Assembly: GCF_963676855.1 (NCBI RefSeq)
Contig: NZ_OY781460.1
Span: 3,284,001 to 3,348,000, forward strand
Direction: 5' to 3'
Source: an uncultured Anaeromusa sp.
GTDB lineage: Bacteria > Bacillota > Negativicutes > Anaeromusales > Anaeromusaceae
Length of the DNA: 64,000 bases
The position numbers were made by a program, and so were the translations under genes. A model generated the notes under the pieces. That model worked only from the letters and a program-made list of their open reading frames with translations. It ran no database searches and had not been told where the DNA came from. Within the stretch, counting starts at the first letter, position 1; every line of letters begins with the position of its first letter. This document shows, in pieces, positions 6,936 through 15,811 of the stretch.

Positions 6936-8231
6936 TTAAACTGCTGAGCTGTTTTCCGCCGTTCTACTCACCGCCGTCCCAGCATGGGGTTGAATCAGGC
7001 GAACCAATCGGGTTGCAAACCAGTAATCCAAGCCCCAGTTGAAAAATACCGCCAGCCGATTGCGGGTTCCTTCCAGGCGCAGCAAGTGAACCAACAGCCA
7101 AAACACCCAGGTCAAAAAGCCTTTACTTTGCAGCGGTCCGATTTTCGCGACGGCAAAATGGCGGCCGACTGTCGCCATAGCGCCTTTATCTTGATACGAA
7201 AACGTCTGCAACGGTTCCCCGCGAAGCAAGCGCATAATATTCTCGACAGCCAAGCTAGCCTGTTGCACGGCTGCCGGCGCAACCATGGGCAGCAAAACGC
7301 CCTCTTGTTGCAGCCCGGCGGCATCGCCGATGCAAAAGACCACTTCCGCTCCCGGAACCTGCAAGGTCGGCGTTACCAGAACTCTATTTTGACGGCCTCG
7401 TTCTACCGGCAGCTGTTCCACTAAGGAAGAAGCTTTAACTCCAGAGGCCCAAATCATGGTATGCGCCGCCATAGCGCTACCGTCGCGAAAAGTCAGGCAA
7501 GCGCCGTCATACCCGGCAACAGCCGTCTGCAAGCGCACTTCTACGCCTTTGCGGCTCAATGCTTGCCGCGCCGCTTCCGATAGAGCTTCCGGCACCATAG
7601 GAAGCAACCGCTCTCCCGCCTCCACTAAGACCACTTTAATTTCTTCACGCAATAAAGCCGGATAATCAGGCAACAGCGTCCGTTCGATCAATTCCGTCAA
7701 GGCACCAGCGCACTCTACACCGGTAGCCCCGCCGCCGCTGACGGCAAACGTCAGCAACGCCTTACGACGCTGCACATGCTCTTCTTGGAGGGCTTCTTCA
7801 AACTTCAACAAAATATGATTACGAATCGCAATCGCCTCGTCAATGTCTTTTAAGCCAAAGGCATGCGTTTGCACATCTACCATACCGAAGAAATTAGTTT
7901 CTCCGCCTACCGCTAAAATCAAGTAATCATAGGCGACTTCACCGCTACTGGTTTGTACCGTCTTTTGGGCAAAATCCACGCCGGTGACCTCCGCCATGCG
8001 AAACTCTAAATTCTCCTGTTTTCGCAACAGCGAGCGTGTAGAACTTGCAATATCAGCCGGCGCCAATGCGGCGGTAGCTACTTGGTACAGTAAGGGCTGA
8101 AACAGGTGATAATGCCGCCGATCAATGAGCACCACGTCGACATCCTTCTCCGCCAATTGGCGTACCGCTTGTAATCCCCCAAAACCGCCTCCGACAACAA
8201 CAACTTTAGGTCTTTGCTGCAATGCTTGCAT
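6936..8231 (-). CDS. ndh: NADH dehydrogenase, type II (NDH-2)
   Basis: Single-subunit flavoprotein that oxidises NADH and passes electrons to membrane quinone without pumping protons. 431 aa. The FAD-binding Rossmann motif VVVGGGFGGLQAV is at residues 10-22, the second (NADH) motif VSGGGATGVECAGAL at about 168-182, and the second FAD motif VFCIGDAAGL at about 300-309. The C-terminus (about 365-410) has an amphipathic/hydrophobic stretch for membrane attachment. The start is supported by GAGGTGG. Monocistronic, with a long AT-rich upstream region containing a Crp/Fnr-like palindrome. In an anaerobe it may balance NADH or help detoxify oxygen. Confidence 0.92.
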   Translation of the reverse strand: MQALQQRPKVVVVGGGFGGLQAVRQLAEKDVDVVLIDRRHYHLFQPLLYQVATAALAPADIASSTRSLLRKQENLEFRMAEVTGVDFAQKTVQTSSGEVAYDYLILAVGGETNFFGMVDVQTHAFGLKDIDEAIAIRNHILLKFEEALQEEHVQRRKALLTFAVSGGGATGVECAGALTELIERTLLPDYPALLREEIKVVLVEAGERLLPMVPEALSEAARQALSRKGVEVRLQTAVAGYDGACLTFRDGSAMAAHTMIWASGVKASSLVEQLPVERGRQNRVLVTPTLQVPGAEVVFCIGDAAGLQQEGVLLPMVAPAAVQQASLAVENIMRLLRGEPLQTFSYQDKGAMATVGRHFAVAKIGPLQSKGFLTWVFWLLVHLLRLEGTRNRLAVFFNWGLDYWFATRLVRLIQPHAGTAVSRTAENSSAV

Positions 8232-8730
8232 AATTCCACCTCATCTTGTAATTTATGACCAAAATAAATCTTTACCAAAATCCCAAAAGCTTCTTAATCT
8301 TTTTAGTGATTTTTTTCACTTTCTTGTGTAAAAAAATATATTTGTATACACAATACATTGCCCTCGTTTGTGATTATTTTACCATAGTCATTTTTCGCTG
8401 TAAATATATGCATTGCTTTAATTAATATCTTTTATCCTTTAATAAAAGCCTCGCTTTTGTTGTCCGCATTCTTATTTTTAAATTGCTTTATTTGCATTAT
8501 TCTATCTATTTTCTTTCAAATGTGTACACTTTAATTTATTGCTTGTCTTGCAATAATTAGCTTTCTTTTTTGCTTGTCATTTTCTTTGCATTGATATACA
8601 ATTTCTTTCTGTCTGCATACAAGTCTATTTCTATGACGCAAACCTAGCTTACATCAATGAAGTAGGACCTTTTATACCCGCAGCACCTAATTAAGCAGGA
8701 CTTTTTATCGTTTCTAACCAGGACGCCAAA
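8232..8730. other. AT-rich intergenic region between ndh and nrdD
   Basis: No ORF with coding character. It must hold the divergent promoters of ndh (minus) and nrdD (plus). Visible symmetric sites are AGTGA-N6-TCACT at 8305-8320 and TTGTGTA / TACACAA at 8324-8353. Confidence 0.6.
8305..8320 (-). promoter_or_regulatory. Crp/Fnr-like palindrome upstream of ndh
   Basis: AGTGA-TTTTTT-TCACT, a symmetric site close to the TGTGA-N6-TCACA pattern bound by Crp/Fnr-family dimers, about 75-90 bp before the ndh start codon. ndh is an Fnr target in E. coli; regulation here is inferred from the pattern only. Confidence 0.4.
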
Positions 8731-8778
8731 GCACAATATATAGTATCTGTAGTTATTGACCAACACTATATATTCATG
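8731..8778 (+). promoter_or_regulatory. Two NrdR boxes upstream of nrdD
   Basis: GCACAATATATAGTAT (8731-8746) and ACACTATATATTCATG (8763-8778) both fit the NrdR box pattern ACACwATATATwGTGT. They start 32 bp apart, three helical turns, which is the usual geometry for NrdR-ATP/dATP repression of ribonucleotide reductase genes. Confidence 0.8.
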
Positions 8779-8832
8779 TAAAATTAAAATCGACTTCACA
8801 AGGAACATCGAATTCCACATCTACATAAGGAG

Positions 8833-11205
8833 GTGACTGGCGCAGCATTTTATGCTGCCGCCTTGCCCATGCTGACTACCATTGTTAAACGTGACGGACG
8901 CCAAGTTCCCTTTAATTTGGAGAAAATAGCCAATGCTATTGCCAAATCTCTGCAGACTGCCGGAATTAATGACAACACGAAAGCTTTACAACTGGCTACG
9001 GAAGTAGTTCACCAAGCTACCGACGTTTATACCGAACAAAACACGCCGCCCAGTGTAGAAGACATTCAGGATATTGTAGAAAAGGTCTTAATCAACGCCG
9101 ATCTGGCTAAGGCCGCTAAAGCTTACATTTTATATCGCGCAGAACGCACGCGGATGCGGGAAATGAATACCCGTTTAATGAAAACCTACGAAGAAATTAC
9201 GCATAGCGCTTCTCATGAAAGCAATTTGAAGCGTGACAATGCCAATATCGACGGAGATTCCTCCATGGGCGCCATGCTGAAATACGGTTCGGAAGGCGCA
9301 AAAATCTTCAATGAAATGTATATTTTAAAGCCAGACCATGCTAAGGCGCATAAAGACGGCGACATCCATATTCATGATTTTGATTTTTACACTTTAACCA
9401 CGACTTGCTGCCAAATCGATATTCAGCGCCTGTTCCAAGGCGGCTTTTCCACCGGTCACGGCCAACTGCGGGAGCCGAACGATATTTCCAGCTATTCCGC
9501 CCTTGCCTGCATTGCCATTCAATCCAACCAAAACGATCAGCATGGCGGTCAAAGCGTTCCTAACTTTGACTACGGCTTGGCCGAAGGCGTTAGCAAAACC
9601 TTTGTCAAACGCTACCAGGACAACCTGAGTAAAGCCCTGTTTTTTGAGAGCGGCCAGGATAATACCAAGGAGCTCGTCGTTAAAGCGGCGCAAGCGCTGC
9701 AAGAACAAGAACAGCTGCAAATCACCTTAGCTAATGACTGCGACTATCAGGAAAAAGAATTTGCTTTGCTGCAAAGTTCTTTTGACAACGCTTTGCTCAA
9801 TAAAGCCCAGCAATTTGCTTTCACGCAAGCTGTTGCGGAAACCGACAAAGCCACCTATCAAGCGATGGAAGCTCTAATTCACAATCTTAATACCATGCAT
9901 AGCCGGGCTGGCGCACAGGTACCCTTTAGTTCTATCAATTACGGCACCGATACATCTCCAGAAGGACGTATGGTAGTCAAAAATATTCTATTAGCTACGG
10001 AAGCCGGCTTAGGCTGCGGCGAAACGCCTATTTTTCCTATTCAGATTTTTAAGATCAAAGAAGGCGTCAGTTATAACCCTGAAGATCCTAACTACGACCT
10101 ATTTAAGTTGGCTTGCCGCGTCAGCGCGAAACGCCTCTTCCCTAACTTTTCTTTTATTGATGCGCCTTTTAATTTCCAGTACTACCAAGAAGGCCGCCCG
10201 GAAACGGAAATCGCCTATATGGGCTGCCGCACGCGCGTTATCGGCAACCCCGCCGTTCCTTCCCAGGAAATTGTTTATGGCCGCGGCAATCTCAGCTTTA
10301 CTTCGATCAACCTGCCGCGTTTAGGTATTCTTAACCATGGCGACAGCAAGCAATTCTACAAAAGCCTGGACGAACTCATTGATCTTTGCATCGACCAGCT
10401 TTTAGAACGCTTTGAAATCCAATGCCGCAAGAAAGTGCGCAACTATCCGTTCCTCATGGGCAACGGCATCTGGCTGGATTCGGACAAACTTTCCGCCGAC
10501 GATGAAGTGCGCGAAGTTCTCAAGCATGGTACGCTGACAGTGGGCTTTATCGGCTTAGCCGAATGTTTAAAAGCTCTCACCGGCCAACACCACGGCGAAA
10601 CGGACGCGGCACAAGAAGCCGGTCTGCGCATTGTCCAACACATGCGGCAGCGCATGGATGATGCTTCTAAAGAATATGGCCTGAATTTTTCTCTGATTGC
10701 TACACCTGCCGAAGGTCTTTCCGGTCGCTTCGTAGAGATGGACCGCAAACGTTTTGGCAGCATTCCCGGAGTCACGGATCGCGCCTATTATACCAACTCC
10801 TTCCATGTGCCGGTCTATTGCCCTATCAGCTCCTATAAAAAAGTTCAGTTGGAAGCGCCTTACCACACGCTGACCAATGGCGGCCATATCACCTATGTGG
10901 AAGTAGATGGCGATCCGCTCAAAAATCTTGATGCCTTCGAATCCATTGTCCGCTGCATGAAGGAAAGCGGCATTGGCTATGGCGCCATTAACCATCCCGT
11001 AGATCACGATCCGTTATGCGGCTACAATGGGATTATTGACGAGGTCTGCCCGCAGTGCGGGCGTATAGAAGCCGAGTCCGGTTCTTTTGAACGTATTCGC
11101 CGGATTACCGGTTATCTTGTGGGCACACTGGATCGGTTCAACAATGCCAAGCGCGCCGAGGAGAAAGACCGCTATAAGCATCTTGCCATTAATAAGCAAG
11201 CTTAA
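8833..11205 (+). CDS. nrdD: Anaerobic ribonucleoside-triphosphate reductase (class III)
   Basis: Oxygen-sensitive glycyl-radical enzyme that makes dNTPs from NTPs. An N-terminal ATP-cone (about residues 14-105, beginning TIVKRDGRQVPFN) senses ATP/dATP. The large catalytic barrel contains the substrate-loop cysteines. The C-terminus has zinc-site cysteines (DPLCGYNGII, EVCPQCGR) and the glycyl-radical loop RRITGYLVGTLDRFNN. 790 aa if the GTG at 8833 is used, 778 aa from the ATG at 8869, whose sequence MLTTIVKRDGRQ is the usual family N-terminus. A hairpin separates the ribosome site from that ATG. The activase NrdG, needed to make the radical, is not adjacent. Controlled by NrdR boxes upstream. 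Confidence 0.95.
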   Translation: MTGAAFYAAALPMLTTIVKRDGRQVPFNLEKIANAIAKSLQTAGINDNTKALQLATEVVHQATDVYTEQNTPPSVEDIQDIVEKVLINADLAKAAKAYILYRAERTRMREMNTRLMKTYEEITHSASHESNLKRDNANIDGDSSMGAMLKYGSEGAKIFNEMYILKPDHAKAHKDGDIHIHDFDFYTLTTTCCQIDIQRLFQGGFSTGHGQLREPNDISSYSALACIAIQSNQNDQHGGQSVPNFDYGLAEGVSKTFVKRYQDNLSKALFFESGQDNTKELVVKAAQALQEQEQLQITLANDCDYQEKEFALLQSSFDNALLNKAQQFAFTQAVAETDKATYQAMEALIHNLNTMHSRAGAQVPFSSINYGTDTSPEGRMVVKNILLATEAGLGCGETPIFPIQIFKIKEGVSYNPEDPNYDLFKLACRVSAKRLFPNFSFIDAPFNFQYYQEGRPETEIAYMGCRTRVIGNPAVPSQEIVYGRGNLSFTSINLPRLGILNHGDSKQFYKSLDELIDLCIDQLLERFEIQCRKKVRNYPFLMGNGIWLDSDKLSADDEVREVLKHGTLTVGFIGLAECLKALTGQHHGETDAAQEAGLRIVQHMRQRMDDASKEYGLNFSLIATPAEGLSGRFVEMDRKRFGSIPGVTDRAYYTNSFHVPVYCPISSYKKVQLEAPYHTLTNGGHITYVEVDGDPLKNLDAFESIVRCMKESGIGYGAINHPVDHDPLCGYNGIIDEVCPQCGRIEAESGSFERIRRITGYLVGTLDRFNNAKRAEEKDRYKHLAINKQA
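8839..8862 (+). promoter_or_regulatory. Hairpin between nrdD ribosome site and ATG
   Basis: GGC-GCAGCAT / ATGCTGC-c-GCC, about 10 bp with one bulged base and a TTT loop. AAGGAGG (8827-8833) ends 5 bases before the hairpin and the ATG at 8869 starts 6 bases after it, so folding would leave an effective spacing of 11 bases. Confidence 0.5.
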
Positions 11206-11227
11206 ATTTAGCTAATAAACCAGCTAA

Positions 11228-11271
11228 GACTCCCAACGATAGGACTCTGCCTATCATTGGGAGTCTTTTTT
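11228..11271 (+). terminator. Intrinsic terminator of nrdD
   Basis: 15-bp stem GACTCCCAACGATAG with its complement, one wobble, followed by seven T. Confidence 0.9.
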
Positions 11272-11417
11272 TGCCAAAAAAAGTTAAGCTGCATTAAATT
11301 GAACTAATAAAAAGGAAAACTTTAGCAGTATGCTGAATTATAGAAAAAGTTCGTTAAAATCAGACTTCATCTACAGCAACCAGCGCACACGCAAGAACCT
11401 AAGGAGGAGTCCGTTCT

Positions 11418-13892
11418 ATGATGCAAAGCAATCTCACTTGCAAGCACGACAACTCTTGCTTCTTAAACAACGTTGCCTACGAAGCACTTCTTAACAAACT
11501 GAATGATATCGTTCTTCTCACTCATCTAGATGGCTCCATCTGTTACGCAAATCAAGCAGCCGTTAACGCGTATCAATATTCACAAACGGAAATGCTAGGG
11601 TTACCGCTACAACGTCTTTGCGCACCGACATCTTTAATGTACCTTCAGCATCATCTTGCTGAAGCAACCACCACTGACAAAGGTATTCATATCACGCACA
11701 TCCGCAAAGACCGCTCTTGTTTTCTTGCAGAAATCAACACGTCTTTTTTTCCGTTGCTAGAAAAACCATATCATTTGCACATTGTTCGCGACCTTTCACA
11801 GTCCAAAGAAATCGACCAGTCCTTAACCTCCTTCACTACCGAAAATCAGGCCCTCCAAAACGACTTATCCGCAGCATATGAAGAATTGCTGGCTTCCGAG
11901 GAAGAATTGCGGCAACAACTGGATGAACTACTCACACGCGACCATACCATCCAACAACAACAGCTTTTACTCCAAGCGCTTCAAAAAAGTATGTTCCAGG
12001 TGCTGCACTATTTGCAGGAAGAAGATATTTTACAGTACATCCTTAAAGCAGCTGCTTCGCTGGTACAAACAGAGCATGGCTTTATACATAAAACAGACGC
12101 TTCCGCTCAAGTACATTTTCAGGCCCACGGTTTGGGCGTCCATGCCTGCTGTGTTGGTGTTTCATTTCCCTGGCAAGAAGGCTTGGCTGGTGAATTAATG
12201 CGGCAGCGACACACCCTTGTTGAAAATGACTATACAACGTACCAAACGCGTAAAGCGCCCCCCTCTGCACTGCATGCCCGTTTCAACAAACATCATTTTT
12301 CCTATCCTGATATGCACGCCGTCGTGCTGACCCCGTTATGGGACAAGGAGGAAATTATCGGCATTATCGGTTTGAGCCGCTACGAGAGCGAAGGAGGCTT
12401 TACCCCTGCCGAAGCGGAAGCGTTGGAACAATTCGCAAGCATGGCTTCCTTAGCATTGAACAGCTCTAAAATGTTTCACTCCTTAAAGAAAGAAAATCTA
12501 GTCCGCCGCAAAACAGAACAGCGCCTGCTCAAAAGCACCCACGAAAACCAAGCTCTTTTAGAAGCTATTCCAGACGCAATCTTCACCGTCGATAAGGATG
12601 GGCGGTTTTTACAATACAAAGCCAGTTCTATGGCTTTAGCTCTCCCTCCTGAAACATTTTTAGGAAAAACAGCCCTTGAAATTCTCTCACCAGCTTTAGC
12701 ACAAAAAGCAATGCGCTTTTTACAGCAAGCTCTTGCCGTTAAGCGTCTCCAAACTTTTGATTTTGAATGGAATACACAGCAGTATGAAGCTCGACTTGTA
12801 CCCATGGAAACCGATAAAGCAATCGCGATTGTCCGCAATATTACTGAACGGTACGAGTGGGAGAAAAAGCTTCGCCACCAAAGCTTGCACGATAGTTTAA
12901 CCGGACTTTATAACCGTGCTTCTTTTGAAGAAAAAATACAGCAAATAAGCCAATTTCAGCAAACCGCCGGTTTGCTTGTCTGCGATGTAGACGGCCTGAA
13001 ACTTTTAAACGATACCTTTGGCCACGCCACTGGCGATCAAGCCTTGCGCCAAGTAGCCGAACTATTGCAAGACGCCTTTCCTACCGACTCCTTTCTCGCC
13101 CGCATTGGCGGCGATGAGTTTGCCGCCGTTTTCAACCAGCCTTCGCAAGATTTTTTCCCCATGGTCTGTACCAAAATCCGCAGCGCCTTAGAAAAACACA
13201 ATCAGTCTCAGCACCGCTTTCCAGTCAGCCTTTCTTTGGGCTACGCCATCTCCTCCCAAAATCCTCCGGACATGTGTTCTCTTTTCAAGGAAGCCGATAC
13301 CAATATGTACCGCGAAAAATTGCTCCAAAAGCAAAGCGCTAAAAACGCCATTGTCCAGACCCTGGAGCGGGCCTTGGAAGCTAGAGACTACTTAACCGAA
13401 GGCCACGGCAAGCGCCTGCACGATTTAATGGAGCAGTTTATTGGGTATCTAGGCCTGCCTGCTTCACAGCTAGCAGACTTACGTCTTCTAGCCCATTTTC
13501 ACGACATTGGCAAAGTAGGCATTCCCGATCATATTCTATTTAAGCCAGGTCCGCTCACAAAAGAAGAATGGACAGTTATGAAACAACATACGGAAATAGG
13601 CTATCGCATGGCTAAGTCCATTCCCGATTTTGAACCGATCGCCGACTGGATTATTAGCCATCATGAACGCTGGGACGGCCAAGGCTACCCGCAAGGACTG
13701 AAAAGAACAGCGATCCCGCTGCCTTGCCGTATTCTCGCCTTAGTCGACACCTACGATGCCATGACCCATGATCGTCCTTACCGCAAGGCGGCTTCCGCTA
13801 GCGAAGCCAAGGCAGAACTTTTGCGTTGCTCCGGCAGCCAATTCGACCCGGAGTTGACGGCACAATTTATCAAACTCCTTGAAAGCGATTAA
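11418..13892 (+). CDS. PAS-GAF-PAS-GGDEF-HD-GYP cyclic-di-GMP signalling protein
   Basis: Soluble 824-aa sensor carrying both c-di-GMP synthase and phosphodiesterase domains. In order: PAS (about 20-130), a Gln/Glu-rich coiled coil (140-190), GAF (195-345), PAS (375-475), GGDEF (485-640) with intact RIGGDEFAAVF, and HD-GYP (655-820) with HFHDIGKVGIPD and HHERWDGQGYP. Both active sites look complete, so the net activity probably depends on the PAS/GAF input. No membrane segment. AAGGAGG precedes the ATG by 10 bases; a second ATG follows directly. Monocistronic, ending at the terminator 13918-13968. It has the same GGDEF-HD-GYP end as the membrane protein at 34200-36284. Confidence 0.92.
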   Translation: MMQSNLTCKHDNSCFLNNVAYEALLNKLNDIVLLTHLDGSICYANQAAVNAYQYSQTEMLGLPLQRLCAPTSLMYLQHHLAEATTTDKGIHITHIRKDRSCFLAEINTSFFPLLEKPYHLHIVRDLSQSKEIDQSLTSFTTENQALQNDLSAAYEELLASEEELRQQLDELLTRDHTIQQQQLLLQALQKSMFQVLHYLQEEDILQYILKAAASLVQTEHGFIHKTDASAQVHFQAHGLGVHACCVGVSFPWQEGLAGELMRQRHTLVENDYTTYQTRKAPPSALHARFNKHHFSYPDMHAVVLTPLWDKEEIIGIIGLSRYESEGGFTPAEAEALEQFASMASLALNSSKMFHSLKKENLVRRKTEQRLLKSTHENQALLEAIPDAIFTVDKDGRFLQYKASSMALALPPETFLGKTALEILSPALAQKAMRFLQQALAVKRLQTFDFEWNTQQYEARLVPMETDKAIAIVRNITERYEWEKKLRHQSLHDSLTGLYNRASFEEKIQQISQFQQTAGLLVCDVDGLKLLNDTFGHATGDQALRQVAELLQDAFPTDSFLARIGGDEFAAVFNQPSQDFFPMVCTKIRSALEKHNQSQHRFPVSLSLGYAISSQNPPDMCSLFKEADTNMYREKLLQKQSAKNAIVQTLERALEARDYLTEGHGKRLHDLMEQFIGYLGLPASQLADLRLLAHFHDIGKVGIPDHILFKPGPLTKEEWTVMKQHTEIGYRMAKSIPDFEPIADWIISHHERWDGQGYPQGLKRTAIPLPCRILALVDTYDAMTHDRPYRKAASASEAKAELLRCSGSQFDPELTAQFIKLLESD

Positions 13893-13917
13893 TCGCTCTA
13901 GGTACACTCTATTAAAA

Positions 13918-13968
13918 AAAGAAGGCTTGGTACTCGACGTACGCACATCGACTACCAAGCCTTCTTTT
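13918..13968. terminator. Bidirectional intrinsic terminator
   Basis: 15-bp perfect stem AAAGAAGGCTTGGTA with complement, 20-base loop, A run and T run on the two sides, between convergent genes. Confidence 0.85.
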
Positions 13969-13990
13969 GCGTTTCTTTATGATGCAAACG

Positions 13991-14566
13991 TTATCTTTGC
14001 AATTTTTGCAGCAGCCACGCCATATTTTCACCAAGATTAGCCATATTCGCCATGCCTTCTTGATCTTCCGCCACTTCTCCGGCTGCATTTCCATAGCCCA
14101 TATTCCAATACGTAGACCCCACCAAAAACATTTCTTTACTATGCAAGAAATGATTCAAGGTGTCAAACGCGCTTATAGCGCCGCCGCGTCGGGCCGCTAC
14201 GATGGCAGCGCCTGCCTTATGCCGCAATAGTCCTCGGTTGGCGGCCAGCACGATACTGGCGCGGTCAATAAACGCTTTCATCTGCGAAGTAACCCCCGCC
14301 GAATAGACCGGCGAGGCTAAAATCACACCATCCGCCGCAATGATTTTCCCCAAGCATTCATTAAATGCGTCATCCTCCATAATGCAGCGTCTATCTTGCC
14401 GTGCGATACAAGCACGGCACGCGATACAGCCTTTTATAGGATGCTGCGCCAGCGAAATCGTTTCTGTTTCAATGCCCCGGCTGTTTAGTTCTTTATAAAC
14501 TGTCTTCAAAAGCAACTGGGTATTCCCCTGCAGCCGCGGGCTGCCGTTTATGCCGATTACCTTCAT
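13991..14566 (-). CDS. Flavodoxin-family NAD(P)H-dependent oxidoreductase (iron-sulfur flavoprotein type)
   Basis: 191 aa from the ATG at 14566 (GAGGAGG upstream). N-terminal FMN phosphate-binding loop NGSPRLQGNTQLL, then a Cys-rich segment CIACRACIARQDRRC (about 47-61) as in iron-sulfur flavoproteins of anaerobes, and the FMN ring-binding SPVYSAGVTSQMKAFIDR. Likely transfers electrons from NAD(P)H or ferredoxin to small acceptors; the substrate is unknown. It lies 33 bp downstream of the dipeptidase gene stop region in opposite reading order, without clear functional link. Confidence 0.85.
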   Translation of the reverse strand: MKVIGINGSPRLQGNTQLLLKTVYKELNSRGIETETISLAQHPIKGCIACRACIARQDRRCIMEDDAFNECLGKIIAADGVILASPVYSAGVTSQMKAFIDRASIVLAANRGLLRHKAGAAIVAARRGGAISAFDTLNHFLHSKEMFLVGSTYWNMGYGNAAGEVAEDQEGMANMANLGENMAWLLQKLQR

Positions 14567-14599
14567 CAAAATACCTCCTCTTGCAAAATCATCACTATT

Positions 14600-15625
14600 T
14601 TATAGTTCATGAAACGGTATATTCAACAACGGGTAGCTGCGCCACGCCGCATAATCAAAATGCCACCATTCTTCTGGATACACCGCAAAGCCTTCTCCCG
14701 CCATCAAAAGCCGCAAAAGTTCCCGGCGTTCACGCTGTGCTGATGTTCCTCCGGGGTACCAGGAAAAAGCACGCAACGAAAACTCATCATAACCGCTGCC
14801 CATAGCAACGCTTTGTCCGGTTTTTCTGGAATACAAACCAATATCAACGGCGCCGCCGCGATTATGCCGCGACCCTTTTGCCGGATCGGCCACAAATACT
14901 TTTTGCGCTTCAGGCGTCGCTTCCCAAAACATCTTAGTGACATACCACGGACGATAGGCATCATAAATGATCAGACCATAGCCGTATTTCTCCAGCTCCC
15001 GATGCACTCGCACCAGTGCTTCTGCGGCAGGGCGCTGCAAAAAAGCTCTTCCTTCTTCATATAAAGGCATCCCCATGAAATTATTATCTGTAGCATAGCG
15101 AATATCTAATTGCAGTGTAGAATCCAACTGCTTTACTTCTACTAAATCAGGCTTTAAAAATTCCCCTTTCTCTATAGGCATGCTCGCCTGCAACGCCTTC
15201 TGACGCAAACCTGCCAGCGGCAGCTGCGGCTGAATCCGAAACGTTTTGCCTTCTTCCTGCGCGAAGCTCTGCTTACCATATCGTTTCTCTTCCAACATTA
15301 CGCCGGTCACCCGCAGCGCAGCATCATAAAGGAAGCGCACTTTGGCCTGCGTTTGTTGAGTCGGACCGAGAAGTAGCAATTCATAGCTTGCATCCGCAGC
15401 TTTCTTCAACGGATAACTGCAGAAATTGGCAAATGCTTGGTCTTCTTGATTTTCCACCTTGTACAAAAGTTCCAATTCTCCGCTGCGTTCGCGAATTAAA
15501 AACTGGTCACGCTCTTCGCCGTAAACACCGACCAGGCGCTCATCTGCTGCTAAAGCGCTGCTTTGCCACAATGCCAGAACAAGAAAAAGGACTACGGTCC
15601 AACTAATTTTTACAAATTTATCCAT
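14600..15625 (-). CDS. VanX/DdpX-type D-Ala-D-Ala dipeptidase with N-terminal extension
   Basis: Zinc peptidase of the M15D family that cleaves D-alanyl-D-alanine. The catalytic domain occupies about residues 160-341: SRHNRGGAVDIGL supplies the SxHxxGxAxD zinc motif, and EEWWHFDY supplies the catalytic Glu and second His. It is preceded by a signal peptide (SWTVVLFLVLALWQSSALA) and an extra domain of about 125 residues of unknown fold, so the protein is exported. No vanH or vanA ligase is nearby, so a role in wall turnover or D-Ala-D-Ala recovery is more likely than glycopeptide resistance. Confidence 0.87.
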   Translation of the reverse strand: MDKFVKISWTVVLFLVLALWQSSALAADERLVGVYGEERDQFLIRERSGELELLYKVENQEDQAFANFCSYPLKKAADASYELLLLGPTQQTQAKVRFLYDAALRVTGVMLEEKRYGKQSFAQEEGKTFRIQPQLPLAGLRQKALQASMPIEKGEFLKPDLVEVKQLDSTLQLDIRYATDNNFMGMPLYEEGRAFLQRPAAEALVRVHRELEKYGYGLIIYDAYRPWYVTKMFWEATPEAQKVFVADPAKGSRHNRGGAVDIGLYSRKTGQSVAMGSGYDEFSLRAFSWYPGGTSAQRERRELLRLLMAGEGFAVYPEEWWHFDYAAWRSYPLLNIPFHEL

Positions 15626-15769
15626 ACCAAACGTCCTCTCCTACGCGTTGTTGCCTAGCACTTTGCTTTTTCAGCTTTCATTCCTTCTTTTTTTCTAAAA
15701 ACCTTCTCAAGCAATCACTGATTTTAGATTTTAGTAGTTGTGAATCACGCCAATTAGCAAGCAGCACAC

Positions 15770-15811
15770 AAAAAGCACGTTGAAAAGGCCCCCCCTTCAA
15801 CGCGCTTTTTC
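15770..15811 (-). terminator. Intrinsic terminator overlapping the polyferredoxin stop codon
   Basis: AAAAAGCACGTTGAA / TTCAACGCGCTTTTT stem (with a mismatch) around a GC-rich loop. It ends in a T run on the minus strand. The stop codon (15810-15812) forms part of its base. Confidence 0.8.

Noticed and set aside
8851..8871. ATG at 8852 as the nrdD start
   Set aside because: It is out of frame with nrdD and lies inside the hairpin loop region.
14600..15625. Glycopeptide resistance cluster
   Set aside because: Only a VanX-like dipeptidase is present; no ligase, dehydrogenase or VanRS pair is next to it.
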